Shown: positions 16,167 through 25,789 of the stretch, in pieces | How positions within the stretch are numbered: position 1 is the first letter of the stretch | How the letters are laid out: each line of letters starts with the position of its first letter | From: Lactovum sp047974165 | GTDB taxonomy: Bacteria; Bacillota; Bacilli; Lactobacillales; Streptococcaceae | Direction of reading: 5' to 3' | Length of the DNA: 64,000 nucleotides | Assembly (NCBI GenBank): GCA_047974165.1 | Contig: JBKECB010000070.1 | Span: 1-64,000 of the forward strand | The notes under the pieces: model-generated | Told to the model about the DNA's origin: nothing | Seen by the model: only the letters and a program-made list of their open reading frames with translations | Database searches by the model: none | Position numbers and translations under genes: made by a program

Positions 16167-17582
16167 TTAGTCTAAATTTATAAACGTTAATCCAAATAAT
16201 TGACATAGATCTTTAATTTGTTCTGTGTCTACTTTAAACGAAAGAACGGTATGATGTCCACCACCTGCTCTCATCCATGCTTGTGCTCCTTCTTTCAATC
16301 CCATTTTAGGTGTCCAAAGTTGTTTTGCAACAGGTAAGAATGGTGTTTCAGCTTCAGGTTTATTTCCTGATACTTCATAAGAAATCAATCTGAATTCGTC
16401 ACCATAATCTGCCATTGTAAAGTTAACTCCTTCAGCTACTTTACCTGTAAAGACAAGACGGGCTGGATCCTCTTTTCCACCAATACCTAAAGGATGAACC
16501 TCTACACGTGGCTTATCTGAGCTAATTGATGGATCTACCTCAAGCATATGAGAGCCTAAGATTGCTTCATGACCCTTACGCAAGTCTAAGGTGTAGTCTT
16601 CCATGAAAATTGTATCTTCATTATGAGCCATAATCTTGAAAAGACGAGTTAAAGCTGCTGTTTTCCAATCTCCTTCACCGGCAAATCCATAACCTTCAGC
16701 CATCAGCATTTGAGCAGCTAATCCTGGTAATTGCTCTAGACCTTCTAAATCTTCAAAGTTTGTGGTAAATGCAGTGTAGCCTTTATCATCCATAAATCTC
16801 TTAATTCCAAAATACTCACGAAGCTGGTACTTTACATTATGTTCAAATTTTTCTGAACTATTTTGTCCAATAACAAAGTCATACTTATCTTGTAAGTCTG
16901 TATACAGCTGATCAATTTCAGCTTCTGTCACTTCATTTACATACTTTAATAAATCGCCAACTCCCCAGTAATCTACGGTCCAGCCAAACTTAATTTGAGC
17001 TTCAATCTTATCACCATCTGTCACTGCAACATGGCGCATCTTATCTGCAAAGGACACTACTTTTAACTTATAAGATTCTGTATAAGCTACTGCAACATCC
17101 ATCCATTTCCCAACTTCTTTTTGAACTTCCTCATCTTCCCAATGACCAAAAATAATTTTATTATTTTTCTTTAATCGGGCATTAATAAATGCATATTCAC
17201 GATCTCCATGTGCAGATTGATTCGTATTCATATAATTAAAGTCAATCGTATCATAAGGAATATGATCTAAAAATTGAGTGGCTAAATGAAGTAATGGCTT
17301 TGTTAAAAGCTGTGTTCCACGAATCCAGTTTTTTGCTGGTGAAAAGGTATGCATCCAAGTAACTACTCCAGCTACCTTATCGTTAAAACTTGCCTCTTTT
17401 AATGCCTCAGTAATTGTTTCAGCACTAACAGCAATCGTTTTAAATACAATAGGATAAGGAAGTGAATCTGATGCATTCATTTTATCCACAATAAGTCGAG
17501 AGTTTTTCTCAACTTCAGCTAATGTTTCAGGGCCATAAAGATTTTGTGAACCTGTTACAAACCAAAATTCTTTTTCTAACAT
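16167..17582 (-). CDS. araA: L-arabinose isomerase
   Basis: Converts L-arabinose to L-ribulose. The 471-residue length is standard. The N-terminus EFWFVTGSQNLYGPETLAEV (4-23) is the family signature. The central MAEGYGFAGEGDWKTAALTR carries a catalytic Glu, MEDYTLDL another, and GSHMLEVDPSI and GGGHHTVLSF carry the metal-binding histidines. It ends the araB-araD-araA operon, starting 13 bases after araD. The ATG has an AAGGAG site. Confidence 0.97.
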   Translation of the reverse strand: MLEKEFWFVTGSQNLYGPETLAEVEKNSRLIVDKMNASDSLPYPIVFKTIAVSAETITEALKEASFNDKVAGVVTWMHTFSPAKNWIRGTQLLTKPLLHLATQFLDHIPYDTIDFNYMNTNQSAHGDREYAFINARLKKNNKIIFGHWEDEEVQKEVGKWMDVAVAYTESYKLKVVSFADKMRHVAVTDGDKIEAQIKFGWTVDYWGVGDLLKYVNEVTEAEIDQLYTDLQDKYDFVIGQNSSEKFEHNVKYQLREYFGIKRFMDDKGYTAFTTNFEDLEGLEQLPGLAAQMLMAEGYGFAGEGDWKTAALTRLFKIMAHNEDTIFMEDYTLDLRKGHEAILGSHMLEVDPSISSDKPRVEVHPLGIGGKEDPARLVFTGKVAEGVNFTMADYGDEFRLISYEVSGNKPEAETPFLPVAKQLWTPKMGLKEGAQAWMRAGGGHHTVLSFKVDTEQIKDLCQLFGLTFINLD

Positions 17583-17595
17583 TTATAATCTCCTT

Positions 17596-18297
17596 TTACT
17601 TTTCTTTTTGTCCATAGTAAGCATCTTCTCCATGCTTTCTAAGATAATGCTTATCTAGTACTGATTGAGGTAACTCTGTTGCATAGCTATTGATTTGTCG
17701 AGAGAGGATATTCATTTTACAAACTTCTTCAAGAACAACAGCATGATAGATTGCTGATTTCATATCCTTGCCCCAAGTAAAGGGTCCATGACCATGAAGA
17801 AGAACAGCAGGGACATCCAAAATTCCAATCTCACGTTCCTTAAAAGTTTCAACGACCAGCTTTCCTGTTTCATGCTCATATCCTGCATCAATTTCTTCTT
17901 GAGTAAGGTAGCGTGTACAAGGAACTGGACCATAAAAGGTATCTGCATGAGTTGTATTCATTGCCACAACGTCCACACCTGAGCCTGCCCAAGCAGTCGC
18001 CCAAGTCGAGTGCGTATGAACAATCGCTCCTAACTCTGGATAATTTTTATAAAGAACTGCATGACTTGGAGTATCTGATGAGGGATTATAATCCCCTTCA
18101 ATAATATTATTATCCAAGTCAACCACGACCATATCTGAAGCTTTCATATCATCATAACTTACACCACTTGGCTTAATCACAAAGTAACCTGTCTCTGGAT
18201 CAAAGGCTGAGACATTTCCCCAGGTAAATTTTACAAGTCCATGTTTTGGTAATTCTAAATTTGCTTGTAAAACCTCTTCTTTTAATTGCTCTAGCAT
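17596..18297 (-). CDS. araD: L-ribulose-5-phosphate 4-epimerase
   Basis: Epimerises L-ribulose 5-phosphate to D-xylulose 5-phosphate, linking arabinose to the pentose pathway. At 233 residues it is a class II aldolase-fold enzyme. GNVSAFDPETGYFVIKPSGV (27-46), the zinc ligands in IVHTHSTWATAWAG (about 92-105) and LLHGHGPFTWG, and NTTHADTFYGPVPCTR are all family features. It lies between araB (3-base gap) and araA in one operon. Confidence 0.95.
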   Translation of the reverse strand: MLEQLKEEVLQANLELPKHGLVKFTWGNVSAFDPETGYFVIKPSGVSYDDMKASDMVVVDLDNNIIEGDYNPSSDTPSHAVLYKNYPELGAIVHTHSTWATAWAGSGVDVVAMNTTHADTFYGPVPCTRYLTQEEIDAGYEHETGKLVVETFKEREIGILDVPAVLLHGHGPFTWGKDMKSAIYHAVVLEEVCKMNILSRQINSYATELPQSVLDKHYLRKHGEDAYYGQKEK

Positions 18298-18300
18298 TAA

Positions 18301-19890
18301 TTATTCCTCTTTCCATACCTCAACTGCTTTAGATTCAATTTCCAATCCATTTACATAACGTTGAGCAAATAAAGCATAACCTTCCATTTCCTCTTGTGTT
18401 GCATGAATTGTTAAAGTTCTAATTTCATTAAATACTTTTTTCTTTAAGAAATCTTGAAGATTACTCTCTCCACTTACTTGAAAGGCCGCTAATACTGCCA
18501 TTCCCCAAGCTCCACCTTCAGAGGCTGTATCCATAACTGTTATTGGGATTTCTAAAGCTGAAGAAAGTATTTTTTGTCCCACTTCCGGAGTTGTAAACAA
18601 ACCTCCATGACCAATCAAACTCTCGATTTCAACATTTTCTTTCTTGAGGATATCCATCCCTATACGAACAGCTGCAAAGGCTGTTGCAATATGTACGTAC
18701 ATAAAGTTTGCCAGATTAAAATTACTGTTTGCTTGCCTGACAAATAAAGGACGTCCTTCACTAATTTTCGTAATATTTTCACCTGAGAGATAGCCATAAG
18801 AAAGTAAGTTACCACTGTCCTTATCTGCTTCCAAAGCTTTTTCAAAGAGAAGAGAGAAAATTTCTCCTCTATCTTTTTCAATTCCTAAAGCTTGTGTATA
18901 CTCCTCAAAGATTTTTATCCAGGCATTAATATCTGAAGAACAGTTATTAACATGAACCATAGCTACCAAATCACCTAAAGGTGTCGTCACTAAATCTATT
19001 TCTGGATAAACATTTTTTAACTTTTTATCCATTACAAGCATAGCGAAAGCTGAAGTACCAACTGAGATATTACCTGTACGAGGATCTATACTATTTGTTG
19101 CAATCATCCCCGTCCCAGCATCACCTTCGGCAGGGCAAAGTGGAATTCCTGCTTTCAAATCACCAATTGGGTCTAAAAGTTTCGCTCCAAATTCTGTTAA
19201 GTTTCCTGCATTTTCACCTGCAAGAAGAACTTTTGGTAGAATATTTTCTAAAGAAATAGAATTTCCCATCTCTTTTTTAAATAAGCGAAGCATTTCTTTA
19301 TCATAGTGCTTACTTTCAATATCGATGGGGAACATACCTGAGGCATCACCAATCCCTAGAGACTTCTCTCCTGTAAGTTGCCAATGAACATAACCTGCTA
19401 GAGTTGTCAAGTAACTAATCTGAGAAATATGTTCTTCCTGATCTAGCATTGCCTGATAAAGATGAGCAATACTCCAACGTTCTGGAATATTATATTGAAA
19501 GAGTTGGGTCAATTTTTCAGCTGCTTCTGACGTTGTCGCATTACGCCAAGTCCTAAAAGGAACGAGAAGTTCATCTGACTTATCAAATACCATATAGCCA
19601 TGCATCATCGCACTAAAGCCAATTGATCCGACACTTTCTAAAAGAAAGGAATATTTTTCTTGAAGCTCTTCTTTCAACTGACGATAGCTCATCTGTAAAC
19701 CTGTCCAGACATCCTCTAAAGAATAAGTCCAAAAACCATTTTCCAGTTTATTTTCCCACTCATAACTTCCTGTGGCGATTGTTTTAAAATCTGAACCAAT
19801 CAAGACAGATTTAATCCGAGTAGACCCTAATTCAATCCCCAGAAATGTTTGATTGTTTTTTAAACTTAAAATAATTTCTTCTTTTTTCAT
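18301..19890 (-). CDS. araB: Ribulokinase
   Basis: Phosphorylates L-ribulose at O5. The 529-residue FGGY kinase starts with the ATPase fold LGIELGSTRIKSVLIGSDFK (17-36) and contains CPAEGDAGTGMIATNSI, SVGTSAFAML and the C-terminal GHGGLFTTPEVGQKILSSAL and ASEGGAWGMAVLAAF. Length and the latter motif match the Gram-positive ribulokinase branch rather than xylulokinase. It is first in araB-araD-araA. The promoter carries an AraR palindrome between -35 and -10 and a cre over the start site. Confidence 0.92.
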   Translation of the reverse strand: MKKEEIILSLKNNQTFLGIELGSTRIKSVLIGSDFKTIATGSYEWENKLENGFWTYSLEDVWTGLQMSYRQLKEELQEKYSFLLESVGSIGFSAMMHGYMVFDKSDELLVPFRTWRNATTSEAAEKLTQLFQYNIPERWSIAHLYQAMLDQEEHISQISYLTTLAGYVHWQLTGEKSLGIGDASGMFPIDIESKHYDKEMLRLFKKEMGNSISLENILPKVLLAGENAGNLTEFGAKLLDPIGDLKAGIPLCPAEGDAGTGMIATNSIDPRTGNISVGTSAFAMLVMDKKLKNVYPEIDLVTTPLGDLVAMVHVNNCSSDINAWIKIFEEYTQALGIEKDRGEIFSLLFEKALEADKDSGNLLSYGYLSGENITKISEGRPLFVRQANSNFNLANFMYVHIATAFAAVRIGMDILKKENVEIESLIGHGGLFTTPEVGQKILSSALEIPITVMDTASEGGAWGMAVLAAFQVSGESNLQDFLKKKVFNEIRTLTIHATQEEMEGYALFAQRYVNGLEIESKAVEVWKEE

Positions 19891-19908
19891 ACTTACCTCT
19901 GCCTCATT

Positions 19909-19922
19909 TTAAACCGCTTACA
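19909..19922 (-). promoter_or_regulatory. cre site at the araB transcription start
   Basis: TGTAAGCGGTTTAA on the minus strand matches TGWAARCGYTWWCA with one or two mismatches. It begins about six bases downstream of the araB -10 box, so bound CcpA would cover the start of transcription. Confidence 0.65.
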
Positions 19923-19927
19923 AGAAT

Positions 19928-19956
19928 AGTTTAACATAAAGGTACGTACCTGTCAA
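19928..19956 (-). promoter_or_regulatory. araB promoter with AraR operator in the spacer
   Basis: On the minus strand TTGACA (plus 19951-19956) and TAAACT (19928-19933), preceded by TGT, are 17 bases apart. The spacer contains the palindrome AGGTACGTACCT (19940-19951), whose GTACGTAC core is that of known AraR operators. A bound repressor would block polymerase directly. The araR gene lies just upstream of the operon. Confidence 0.85.
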
Positions 19957-20006
19957 GAAAAAACTTCTATTTTTTTGAAAATGTCCGTATTAATTTATAT
20001 AAAATA

Positions 20007-20031
20007 AAAAGTCAATCTAAGACTGACTTTT
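20007..20031 (-). terminator. araR terminator
   Basis: The arms AAAAGTCA (20007-20014) and TGACTTTT (20024-20031) pair around a 9-base loop and are followed on the minus strand by TATTTTATAT. It overlaps the araR stop codon and separates araR from the araB promoter. Confidence 0.75.
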
Positions 20032-21094
20032 AAATTTCTTTTACAGATGAGCGTTCTATAAGCTGAGGCTGGTAATTAATATTTTCTCCAATTATATTTT
20101 TTTCAATTGCATTAATAATCCAGTTTGCTGCACCAATCCCTAGCTCTTCTTTAGGATGTGCAAGGCTGGTGATTGACATCCCTCCCATCTGACTAAGATT
20201 TGAATTATCAACTGAAATAATCGAGTAATCATCAGGTACACGATATTTTTTCTCAAAAAGTTTTTGACAAAGTACATTTGCAATCTGATCATTGTAGCAA
20301 AAAATTGCACTAATTTCTGGATTTTTTTCTAGTTGAGCAAGAGCTTGGTCAATGATTAAATTTGATGTTTCTGTCGTATAAGTTAAGATATTACTTGATG
20401 AAATCCAGATATTATTTTTCTCACAAGCTTTCATAAATCCTTTCATCCGATACTTTCCTTGTAAGTCATCAATCTTTGTAATCAATAAAATATTCTGATG
20501 ATTTTTCTTAATTAAATAATCTGTCGCCTGATAACCTACCTCTTGATCATCAAAACAAATATAGGGAATATCAAGTTCTTCATAGACAGCATTGATCATA
20601 ACCATAGGAATATTCTGCTCTTTTAGATTTACATAAATGGCTAAGTTAGGGTTATAAAGATTGCTACGAGTTGGCTCTACAATTAAGCCGTCCACTCCAA
20701 AGTCTATCATTTTCTCAAGGCTCTTTTTTTCTCGTAGATAATCATTATTCGTGCTTGCTAAAAGTAGAGAATATCCTTTTTTACTCAATTCTTGTTCTAT
20801 TCCACGAATAATAGAAGGAAAAATATAATCTGACATATAAGTTGTAATTACACCAATTGTTTTATGATTTGTTTTTTTTATAGTTAAAGCATTAACATAA
20901 GTTCCTGAGCCTTTTTCTTTACGTAAAACTCCTTCATTTACTAATACATCTACTGCTGCACGTACCGTGTGACGGCTTACTGAGTAAATCTTTTGTAGTT
21001 GAGATTCTGTAGGAATTGCAGCATCTACTAAATATTCTTGAGATTGGATTTTTTGTCGGATTTCATCTGCAATTTCTTGATATTTTGCCTTCAC
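20030..21094 (-). CDS. araR: Arabinose operon repressor
   Basis: The 354-residue protein has an N-terminal GntR winged HTH (1-70: IADEIRQKIQSQEYLVDAAI, TESQLQKIYSVSRHTVRAAV). Its C-terminal sugar-binding domain is of the LacI/PBP-I type (80-350: KTIGVITTYMSDYIFPSIIR, GVDGLIVEPTRSN, DDYSIISVDNSNLS, TSLAHPKEELG). This chimera is the AraR architecture. The start is a GTG at 21092-21094 with GGAG at good spacing. Position between gal and ara operons, and the GTACGTAC operator in the araB promoter, support arabinose as effector. Confidence 0.92.
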   Translation of the reverse strand: MKAKYQEIADEIRQKIQSQEYLVDAAIPTESQLQKIYSVSRHTVRAAVDVLVNEGVLRKEKGSGTYVNALTIKKTNHKTIGVITTYMSDYIFPSIIRGIEQELSKKGYSLLLASTNNDYLREKKSLEKMIDFGVDGLIVEPTRSNLYNPNLAIYVNLKEQNIPMVMINAVYEELDIPYICFDDQEVGYQATDYLIKKNHQNILLITKIDDLQGKYRMKGFMKACEKNNIWISSSNILTYTTETSNLIIDQALAQLEKNPEISAIFCYNDQIANVLCQKLFEKKYRVPDDYSIISVDNSNLSQMGGMSITSLAHPKEELGIGAANWIINAIEKNIIGENINYQPQLIERSSVKEI

Positions 21095-21126
21095 CTGTAC
21101 ACTCCTTTTATTTTTCTATTTTATTT

Positions 21127-21132
21127 ATTATA
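21127..21132 (-). promoter_or_regulatory. araR -10 box
   Basis: TATAAT on the minus strand lies 32 bases before the GTG start. The -35 is poor (TGGAAA at 17 bases). No GTACGTAC palindrome is present here, so strong autoregulation is not indicated. Confidence 0.45.
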
Positions 21133-21140
21133 ACTTAATA

Positions 21141-21174
21141 AAAAAATATTTCCATATAAAAAGAAATATTTTTT
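21141..21174 (-). terminator. gal operon terminator
   Basis: The 12-base arms AAAAAATATTTC (21141-21152) and GAAATATTTTTT (21163-21174) enclose a 10-base loop. On the minus strand the stem runs into TATTAAG. It lies just past galT (stop at 21200). Confidence 0.8.
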
Positions 21175-21199
21175 CTTGTAAATTTAAAGTCAAGTCTCT

Positions 21200-22687
21200 C
21201 TAAGCTTTACTATCATTGATAAAATCAATAAATTTTTGAAAAGAAATTTGTCCAGACTTATTATTTTTAAATGTCCCTGCATCCTCTAAGACTTGTAAAA
21301 AAACAGAACCTACTGCTTGTCTCAATTTTTCTCTAACATTTTCAGCTGTAAATTCTTGAGTTTTTGCTAAGTCTTCAGCCCAAGCTTGATGTATTGCAGC
21401 CATTTTATGCTCTTCCTTTAATAAAAATTTTTCGACCTCAGCCAGCTCTTTTTCTAAACGAGCAGGTAGAATAGCAAGTCCCATAACTTCTATCAGGCCA
21501 ATATTTTCTTTTTTAATATGATGCAAGTTTGGATGGGGGTGGAAAATACCATCAGGATAAGTATCACTCACATTATTATCTCTTAAAACTAAGTCCAACT
21601 CATAGTTAATTCCAGACTTACGTGCAATCGGTGTGATAGTATGATGTTCTGTCCCATCCATACCTTTAGCTCGAATCTCTAAGCTTTCGTCATTATATAG
21701 TTTCCACTTTTCATGGATTTTATTTGCAGCTGCTAGGAGCTGTGACTTATCAGATGAAGTCAAGCGGAAGACAGACATTGGCCAATCTACAATATTTGAT
21801 TTTACTTCTGGAAAGCCAAGCAAATCAAAGGATTTTCTATTTCTTGCCTTCGCCATTGGAAAGTCATGACGTCCTGCCTGATAATGATCGTGAGATAAGA
21901 TTGAGCCTCCAACAATTGGCAAATCTGCATTAGAACCAATCATATAATGCGGAAATATATCTAAAAAATCAAGTAAATTTTTAAAAGTCCTTTGATTAAT
22001 TTTCATCGGTTGATGATATTTATGAAGGAGGATAGAATGTTCATTATAATAAGCATAGGGAGAATATTGAAAAGCCCAATCCTCATTATTTAACGAAAGA
22101 CGAATCAAGCGATGATTTGATCGTGCTGCCTTCTTTCCTCCGCCATATAAGCCTTCATTTTCTGTACATAAGACACAGGAAGGATAGTTAGAAGCCGGAA
22201 GTAGCTTTTCAGATGCAATTACTTTGGGGTCTTTTTCTGGCTTTGAGAGATTGATGGTAATCTCTAAATCAGCATAAGAGCTTTCATAAATGAAGTGAAT
22301 ATTTTTTGATATCGCAGTCTGCTTTACCTGATCAACTTCTATTGCCAGCTGATAAAAATAGTCTGTCGCCTGATGAGCCGATGTCTTATACTTTTCCCAA
22401 AATATCTGATTAAGCCGTGAAGGTAAGGGGCAAATAAAGTCCATCAAAGCTGCTTGATAGCCTTCAAAATTCTCGTCAGTTAATCTACCTGTTCCACGCG
22501 CAATGTCTAATAATTCAGAAACCAAGTCTTGAGTTTCTAAATCAGAAATCGCCTCGACTTCTGTAAAACTTGTAAGTCCTAAAAAATGCAAAAGTTGATT
22601 CCGATGGTAAATGACATCCTCTATTTGAATTCGCTGATTTTTTAAGGCAAGTTCTATAAAGCTTTGAATGACCTGATTTTTATTCAT
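21200..22687 (-). CDS. galT: UDP-glucose-hexose-1-phosphate uridylyltransferase (class II)
   Basis: Second Leloir step: swaps galactose 1-phosphate for glucose 1-phosphate on UDP. The 495-residue length and sequence (LPASNYPSCVLCTENEGLYG, RFKNLLDFLDIFPHYMIGSN, SHDHYQAGRHDFPMAKARNR with the active-site His region) are those of the Gram-positive class II enzymes, not the 350-residue class I form. It is last in galM-galK-galT, starting six bases after galK. Confidence 0.95.
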   Translation of the reverse strand: MNKNQVIQSFIELALKNQRIQIEDVIYHRNQLLHFLGLTSFTEVEAISDLETQDLVSELLDIARGTGRLTDENFEGYQAALMDFICPLPSRLNQIFWEKYKTSAHQATDYFYQLAIEVDQVKQTAISKNIHFIYESSYADLEITINLSKPEKDPKVIASEKLLPASNYPSCVLCTENEGLYGGGKKAARSNHRLIRLSLNNEDWAFQYSPYAYYNEHSILLHKYHQPMKINQRTFKNLLDFLDIFPHYMIGSNADLPIVGGSILSHDHYQAGRHDFPMAKARNRKSFDLLGFPEVKSNIVDWPMSVFRLTSSDKSQLLAAANKIHEKWKLYNDESLEIRAKGMDGTEHHTITPIARKSGINYELDLVLRDNNVSDTYPDGIFHPHPNLHHIKKENIGLIEVMGLAILPARLEKELAEVEKFLLKEEHKMAAIHQAWAEDLAKTQEFTAENVREKLRQAVGSVFLQVLEDAGTFKNNKSGQISFQKFIDFINDSKA

Positions 22688-22693
22688 ATTAAT

Positions 22694-23887
22694 TTATTTC
22701 ATTTCTAATTTTCTTGCTCCAGCACCTATTTCAGCCAGATAAAATTCTGCAGGATAGCCGACTACTTTTTCATAAGCCTGACCTACATTTTTTATAAAGC
22801 TGTCAATAGAGTCTGAAGAAACTAAAGCTATCGCGCAGCCACCAAATCCCGCTCCCGTCATTCGTGCTCCTAAAACTTTATCTTGAGCTTGTGCCTGTTC
22901 AACTAATGTATCTAACTCCAAACCTGTTACCTCATAATCTTCTTTCAAAGAAGTATGAGAATCATTGAGCATCTGTCCAAAGGCTTTTAAATCTCCTGAA
23001 ACAAAGGCTTCCTTCGCTAATTTTGTTCTATTATTCTCATAGACAGCATGTCTTGCTCGCTTAATTAATGTTTCATCTTTGAGTAAGCTCATATTTTGAT
23101 CAAAGACTTCATTTGATAGTTCTGCTAAAGTTTGAATATCTAACTTTTCTTGTAATCTCTTGAGAGCTTTTCTTGTTTCAGAAAAGCGCTCATTATACTT
23201 TGATTCTGTCAAGGCTCGAGATTTTTTAGTATTCATAATCACAATCTTATAATCCCCAAGTTCACAAGGAATCATCTCATATTCTAAGTTATTACAGTCA
23301 AGTAAGATTGCTTTATTTTCTTCTCCAAATCCAATCGCAAACTGATCTAAAATTCCTGAGTTAACATTAATAAAGTCATTTTCTACCTTTTGCCCCAACT
23401 TCACAAGCTCCAAACGTGAGAGATTCAAAGAAAATAAATCATCTAAGACAACCGCTGACAAAAGCTCTAGAGACGCTGATGATGACAAGCCTGAGGCAGT
23501 TGGGATTTTACCTTCTACAAGAAGTTCAAATCCTTGATTAATTAACCAACCTGCTTCTTTTAACATAACAAGCATTCCCTTAACATAATTAACCCAAGCT
23601 CCTTCTTCTTTAGAGTTTATCTCTGAAAGATCAAAGTCATAAACCCCTTGATCTGAGAAGTTCGTTGAATAAAGGCGAATCTTTGTATCCTCTCTCAAGC
23701 GTGCGAGGCCAGTTGTCCCAATTGTAATACTTGCCGGGAAAACATAACCTCCATTATAATCTGTATGCTCACCGATTAAATTGACACGACCTGGACTAAA
23801 ATAATAAGAAATTTGCCCCCCTTCTCCAAAAAGTTGAATAAACTTCTCTTTTAACTTTAAAAGATCTGACTGTTTCTCTGTATTCAC
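22694..23887 (-). CDS. galK: Galactokinase
   Basis: Phosphorylates alpha-D-galactose at C1. The 397-residue GHMP kinase shows the galactokinase signature GRVNLIGEHTDYNGGYVFPA (about 29-48), the ATP loop GKIPTASGLSSSASLELLSA (about 126-145) and the C-terminal GARMTGAGFGGCAIALV. The start is a GTG with GGAG eleven bases upstream. It lies three bases after galM and six bases before galT. Confidence 0.96.
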   Translation of the reverse strand: MNTEKQSDLLKLKEKFIQLFGEGGQISYYFSPGRVNLIGEHTDYNGGYVFPASITIGTTGLARLREDTKIRLYSTNFSDQGVYDFDLSEINSKEEGAWVNYVKGMLVMLKEAGWLINQGFELLVEGKIPTASGLSSSASLELLSAVVLDDLFSLNLSRLELVKLGQKVENDFINVNSGILDQFAIGFGEENKAILLDCNNLEYEMIPCELGDYKIVIMNTKKSRALTESKYNERFSETRKALKRLQEKLDIQTLAELSNEVFDQNMSLLKDETLIKRARHAVYENNRTKLAKEAFVSGDLKAFGQMLNDSHTSLKEDYEVTGLELDTLVEQAQAQDKVLGARMTGAGFGGCAIALVSSDSIDSFIKNVGQAYEKVVGYPAEFYLAEIGAGARKLEMK

Positions 23888-23889
23888 TC

Positions 23890-24897
23890 TTATTCTCCTA
23901 TTTTTACTTGATAGATTGTTCTCGATTGATATTTTTCTCCAGCCTTTAGAGAAATATCTCCTAATTCTGGATTACTCTCCGCTCCTGGTGCAACTTGACT
24001 TTCAAAGGTAATTGATTTATGACTTTCTTGTTCTAAAATATCAACTCCTTTAAAATTAGCTGTAAAAATAACTAAAGAAGGACGGTCTGTTTTTACTCGT
24101 AAACTCAAATCATCAAGAGATAAAGTGGCTTGTGTCTTTTCTAAGCTTACCTCATCTAATAAAAAGGGATGATCCAAGCCATCAAAATTAAGTAACTCTG
24201 ATTCTTGGCTTTCAAATATCTTAGAAAGTAACTTTGCTGATTGGAAATCAAAGTCAGTTCCAGTTACCTCCTTTATCTGCCCATCTACTTTCTCTTCATT
24301 TTTTAATGACAGATAGCGAGAGGCTGACATTTCTAAGAAATGATTAGAAATATCCTCCTTTTTTGATTGATTAAGATTAAAGTAGACATGATTAGTTGGG
24401 TTAAAGCTGGTATCTTGATCTGACAGAGCTTCATAATCTATCGTCCAATTATCCTCATCATCATAGCTATAAGTTACTTTCACCTCTAACTTCCCTGGAA
24501 ACCCATTTTCCATATGATTAGAAATAAGAGAAAAAGTAACACTGGCAGAGGTTTCTGACTCAAAACTTTCAAACCTCCAAAGTTTTGTCTCAAAACTTTC
24601 TTCTCCCCCATGAAGTGTCTGTTCACCTTCATTTTTTTGAAGATTAAATTCTTGATTATTTATCTTTAAATATGCTGCCTTTATGCGGCCTGCAACTCTA
24701 CCAATCGTTGCTCCACAATAAGGGTCTTTTTCTAAATATTCCCTAGCTGTCTTATAAGAACGAAGAATATTTCTACCTGTAACTTCCCAAGCAACCACAC
24801 GTGCACCAAGGTTACTAAAACTAATACTATTTCCTTTTTGATTTGTAAGACAAATCAATGTTGCACCTAATCCAAACTCTTCTTTTGTTATTTTCAT
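23890..24897 (-). CDS. galM: Galactose mutarotase (aldose 1-epimerase)
   Basis: Interconverts beta- and alpha-galactose ahead of galactokinase. The 335-residue protein carries the two active-site histidine motifs, QTLHGGEESFETKLWRFE (about 92-109) and NPTNHVYFNLNQS (about 170-182), and the C-terminal catalytic Glu in ITFESQVAPGAES. It is first in the gal operon, with an AAAGGAA site before the ATG. No galactose permease gene is in this operon. Confidence 0.94.
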   Translation of the reverse strand: MKITKEEFGLGATLICLTNQKGNSISFSNLGARVVAWEVTGRNILRSYKTAREYLEKDPYCGATIGRVAGRIKAAYLKINNQEFNLQKNEGEQTLHGGEESFETKLWRFESFESETSASVTFSLISNHMENGFPGKLEVKVTYSYDDEDNWTIDYEALSDQDTSFNPTNHVYFNLNQSKKEDISNHFLEMSASRYLSLKNEEKVDGQIKEVTGTDFDFQSAKLLSKIFESQESELLNFDGLDHPFLLDEVSLEKTQATLSLDDLSLRVKTDRPSLVIFTANFKGVDILEQESHKSITFESQVAPGAESNPELGDISLKAGEKYQSRTIYQVKIGE

Positions 24898-24923
24898 ATT
24901 ATTTTCCTTTCTAAACTTTTTTC

Positions 24924-24929
24924 ATTATA
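24924..24929 (-). promoter_or_regulatory. gal operon -10 box
   Basis: TATAAT on the minus strand, 26 bases before the galM ATG. The -35 region has only a poor match. No clear cre was found in the 104-base gap. Confidence 0.5.
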
Positions 24930-25001
24930 ACTATCTTAACATGAGAGCAAATGAAAATTTTACCTATTTTATCTTGAGGATAAAAAACCTTTCCTAAAAA
25001 G

Positions 25002-25763
25002 CTAACTTTTATTAATCTTAAATTTTTTCATCTGAGCCTTTTTATAAATGGAGTAAGCATCAAACAAGACACGAACTAATATATAAAGAGGTAAGCGACT
25101 ATGAACATCTAACTCAAAATAACTGACTTCCAACTTACTCTTATAACCAGAAATTGAAAGGTCTACCATTTGTGATAGGCGTGAGTTTACAGAGGCTGTA
25201 ATTGCTAACGTTTTTGCCTGTTTTAGCTTTACCTTTTCTACTGAGTCCAGCATTTCTTGTCGTTCTCCTTGAAGAGAGAGTATGACAAGTAAGGTTGATT
25301 CATTGACAGACTTCGCATAATAAGCCATCTCTTCACGCTCACTATAAAGGCGAACATGTTTATGCCAAAGATGCAGTTTTCTCTTCATTTCATCTGCCAC
25401 ATTGACAGACAATCCACTGGCAAATATAATGATCTCCTCTGCCTTATCCATCAGCTCCACCGCTTCTTCAATCGACTTTGCTGAAATTCCATTGATTGTC
25501 TTTAAAAGCTCTTCCTCATTCTTTGAAATTGCTGCCTGTACCTCAGAAGAAAACTCTGTCTTTTCATTCAAAGACTTTTCTTTCACAGAATAACGAAACT
25601 CTGTATATCCTGAAAAGCCTTTCTTTTGTAAAGTCCGTGTCACTGTTGAAATCGAGACATGTGCCAACTCAGCCAATTCCATAATAGACATCTCAGAAAT
25701 AAGATGATAGTTATCCTGTATCACCTGCCAAGTATAGCTTTCTGAATTTGATAATTCCCCCAT
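25002..25763 (-). CDS. RpiR-family transcriptional regulator
   Basis: The 253-residue protein has an N-terminal HTH of the RpiR/MurR type (about 1-75, with MSIMELAELAHVSISTVTRT and KKGFSGYTEFRYSV). A SIS sugar-phosphate-binding domain follows (about 105-235, with EEIIIFASGLSVNVADEMKR and STLLVILSLQGERQEMLDSV). Such regulators sense phosphosugars. It lies between the Gtf pair and the gal operon on the same strand, with AAAGGAG before the ATG. Whether it controls gal is unknown. Confidence 0.85.
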   Translation of the reverse strand: MGELSNSESYTWQVIQDNYHLISEMSIMELAELAHVSISTVTRTLQKKGFSGYTEFRYSVKEKSLNEKTEFSSEVQAAISKNEEELLKTINGISAKSIEEAVELMDKAEEIIIFASGLSVNVADEMKRKLHLWHKHVRLYSEREEMAYYAKSVNESTLLVILSLQGERQEMLDSVEKVKLKQAKTLAITASVNSRLSQMVDLSISGYKSKLEVSYFELDVHSRLPLYILVRVLFDAYSIYKKAQMKKFKINKS

Positions 25764-25789
25764 AATTTCTCCTTTCTTTTATCTTAAAA

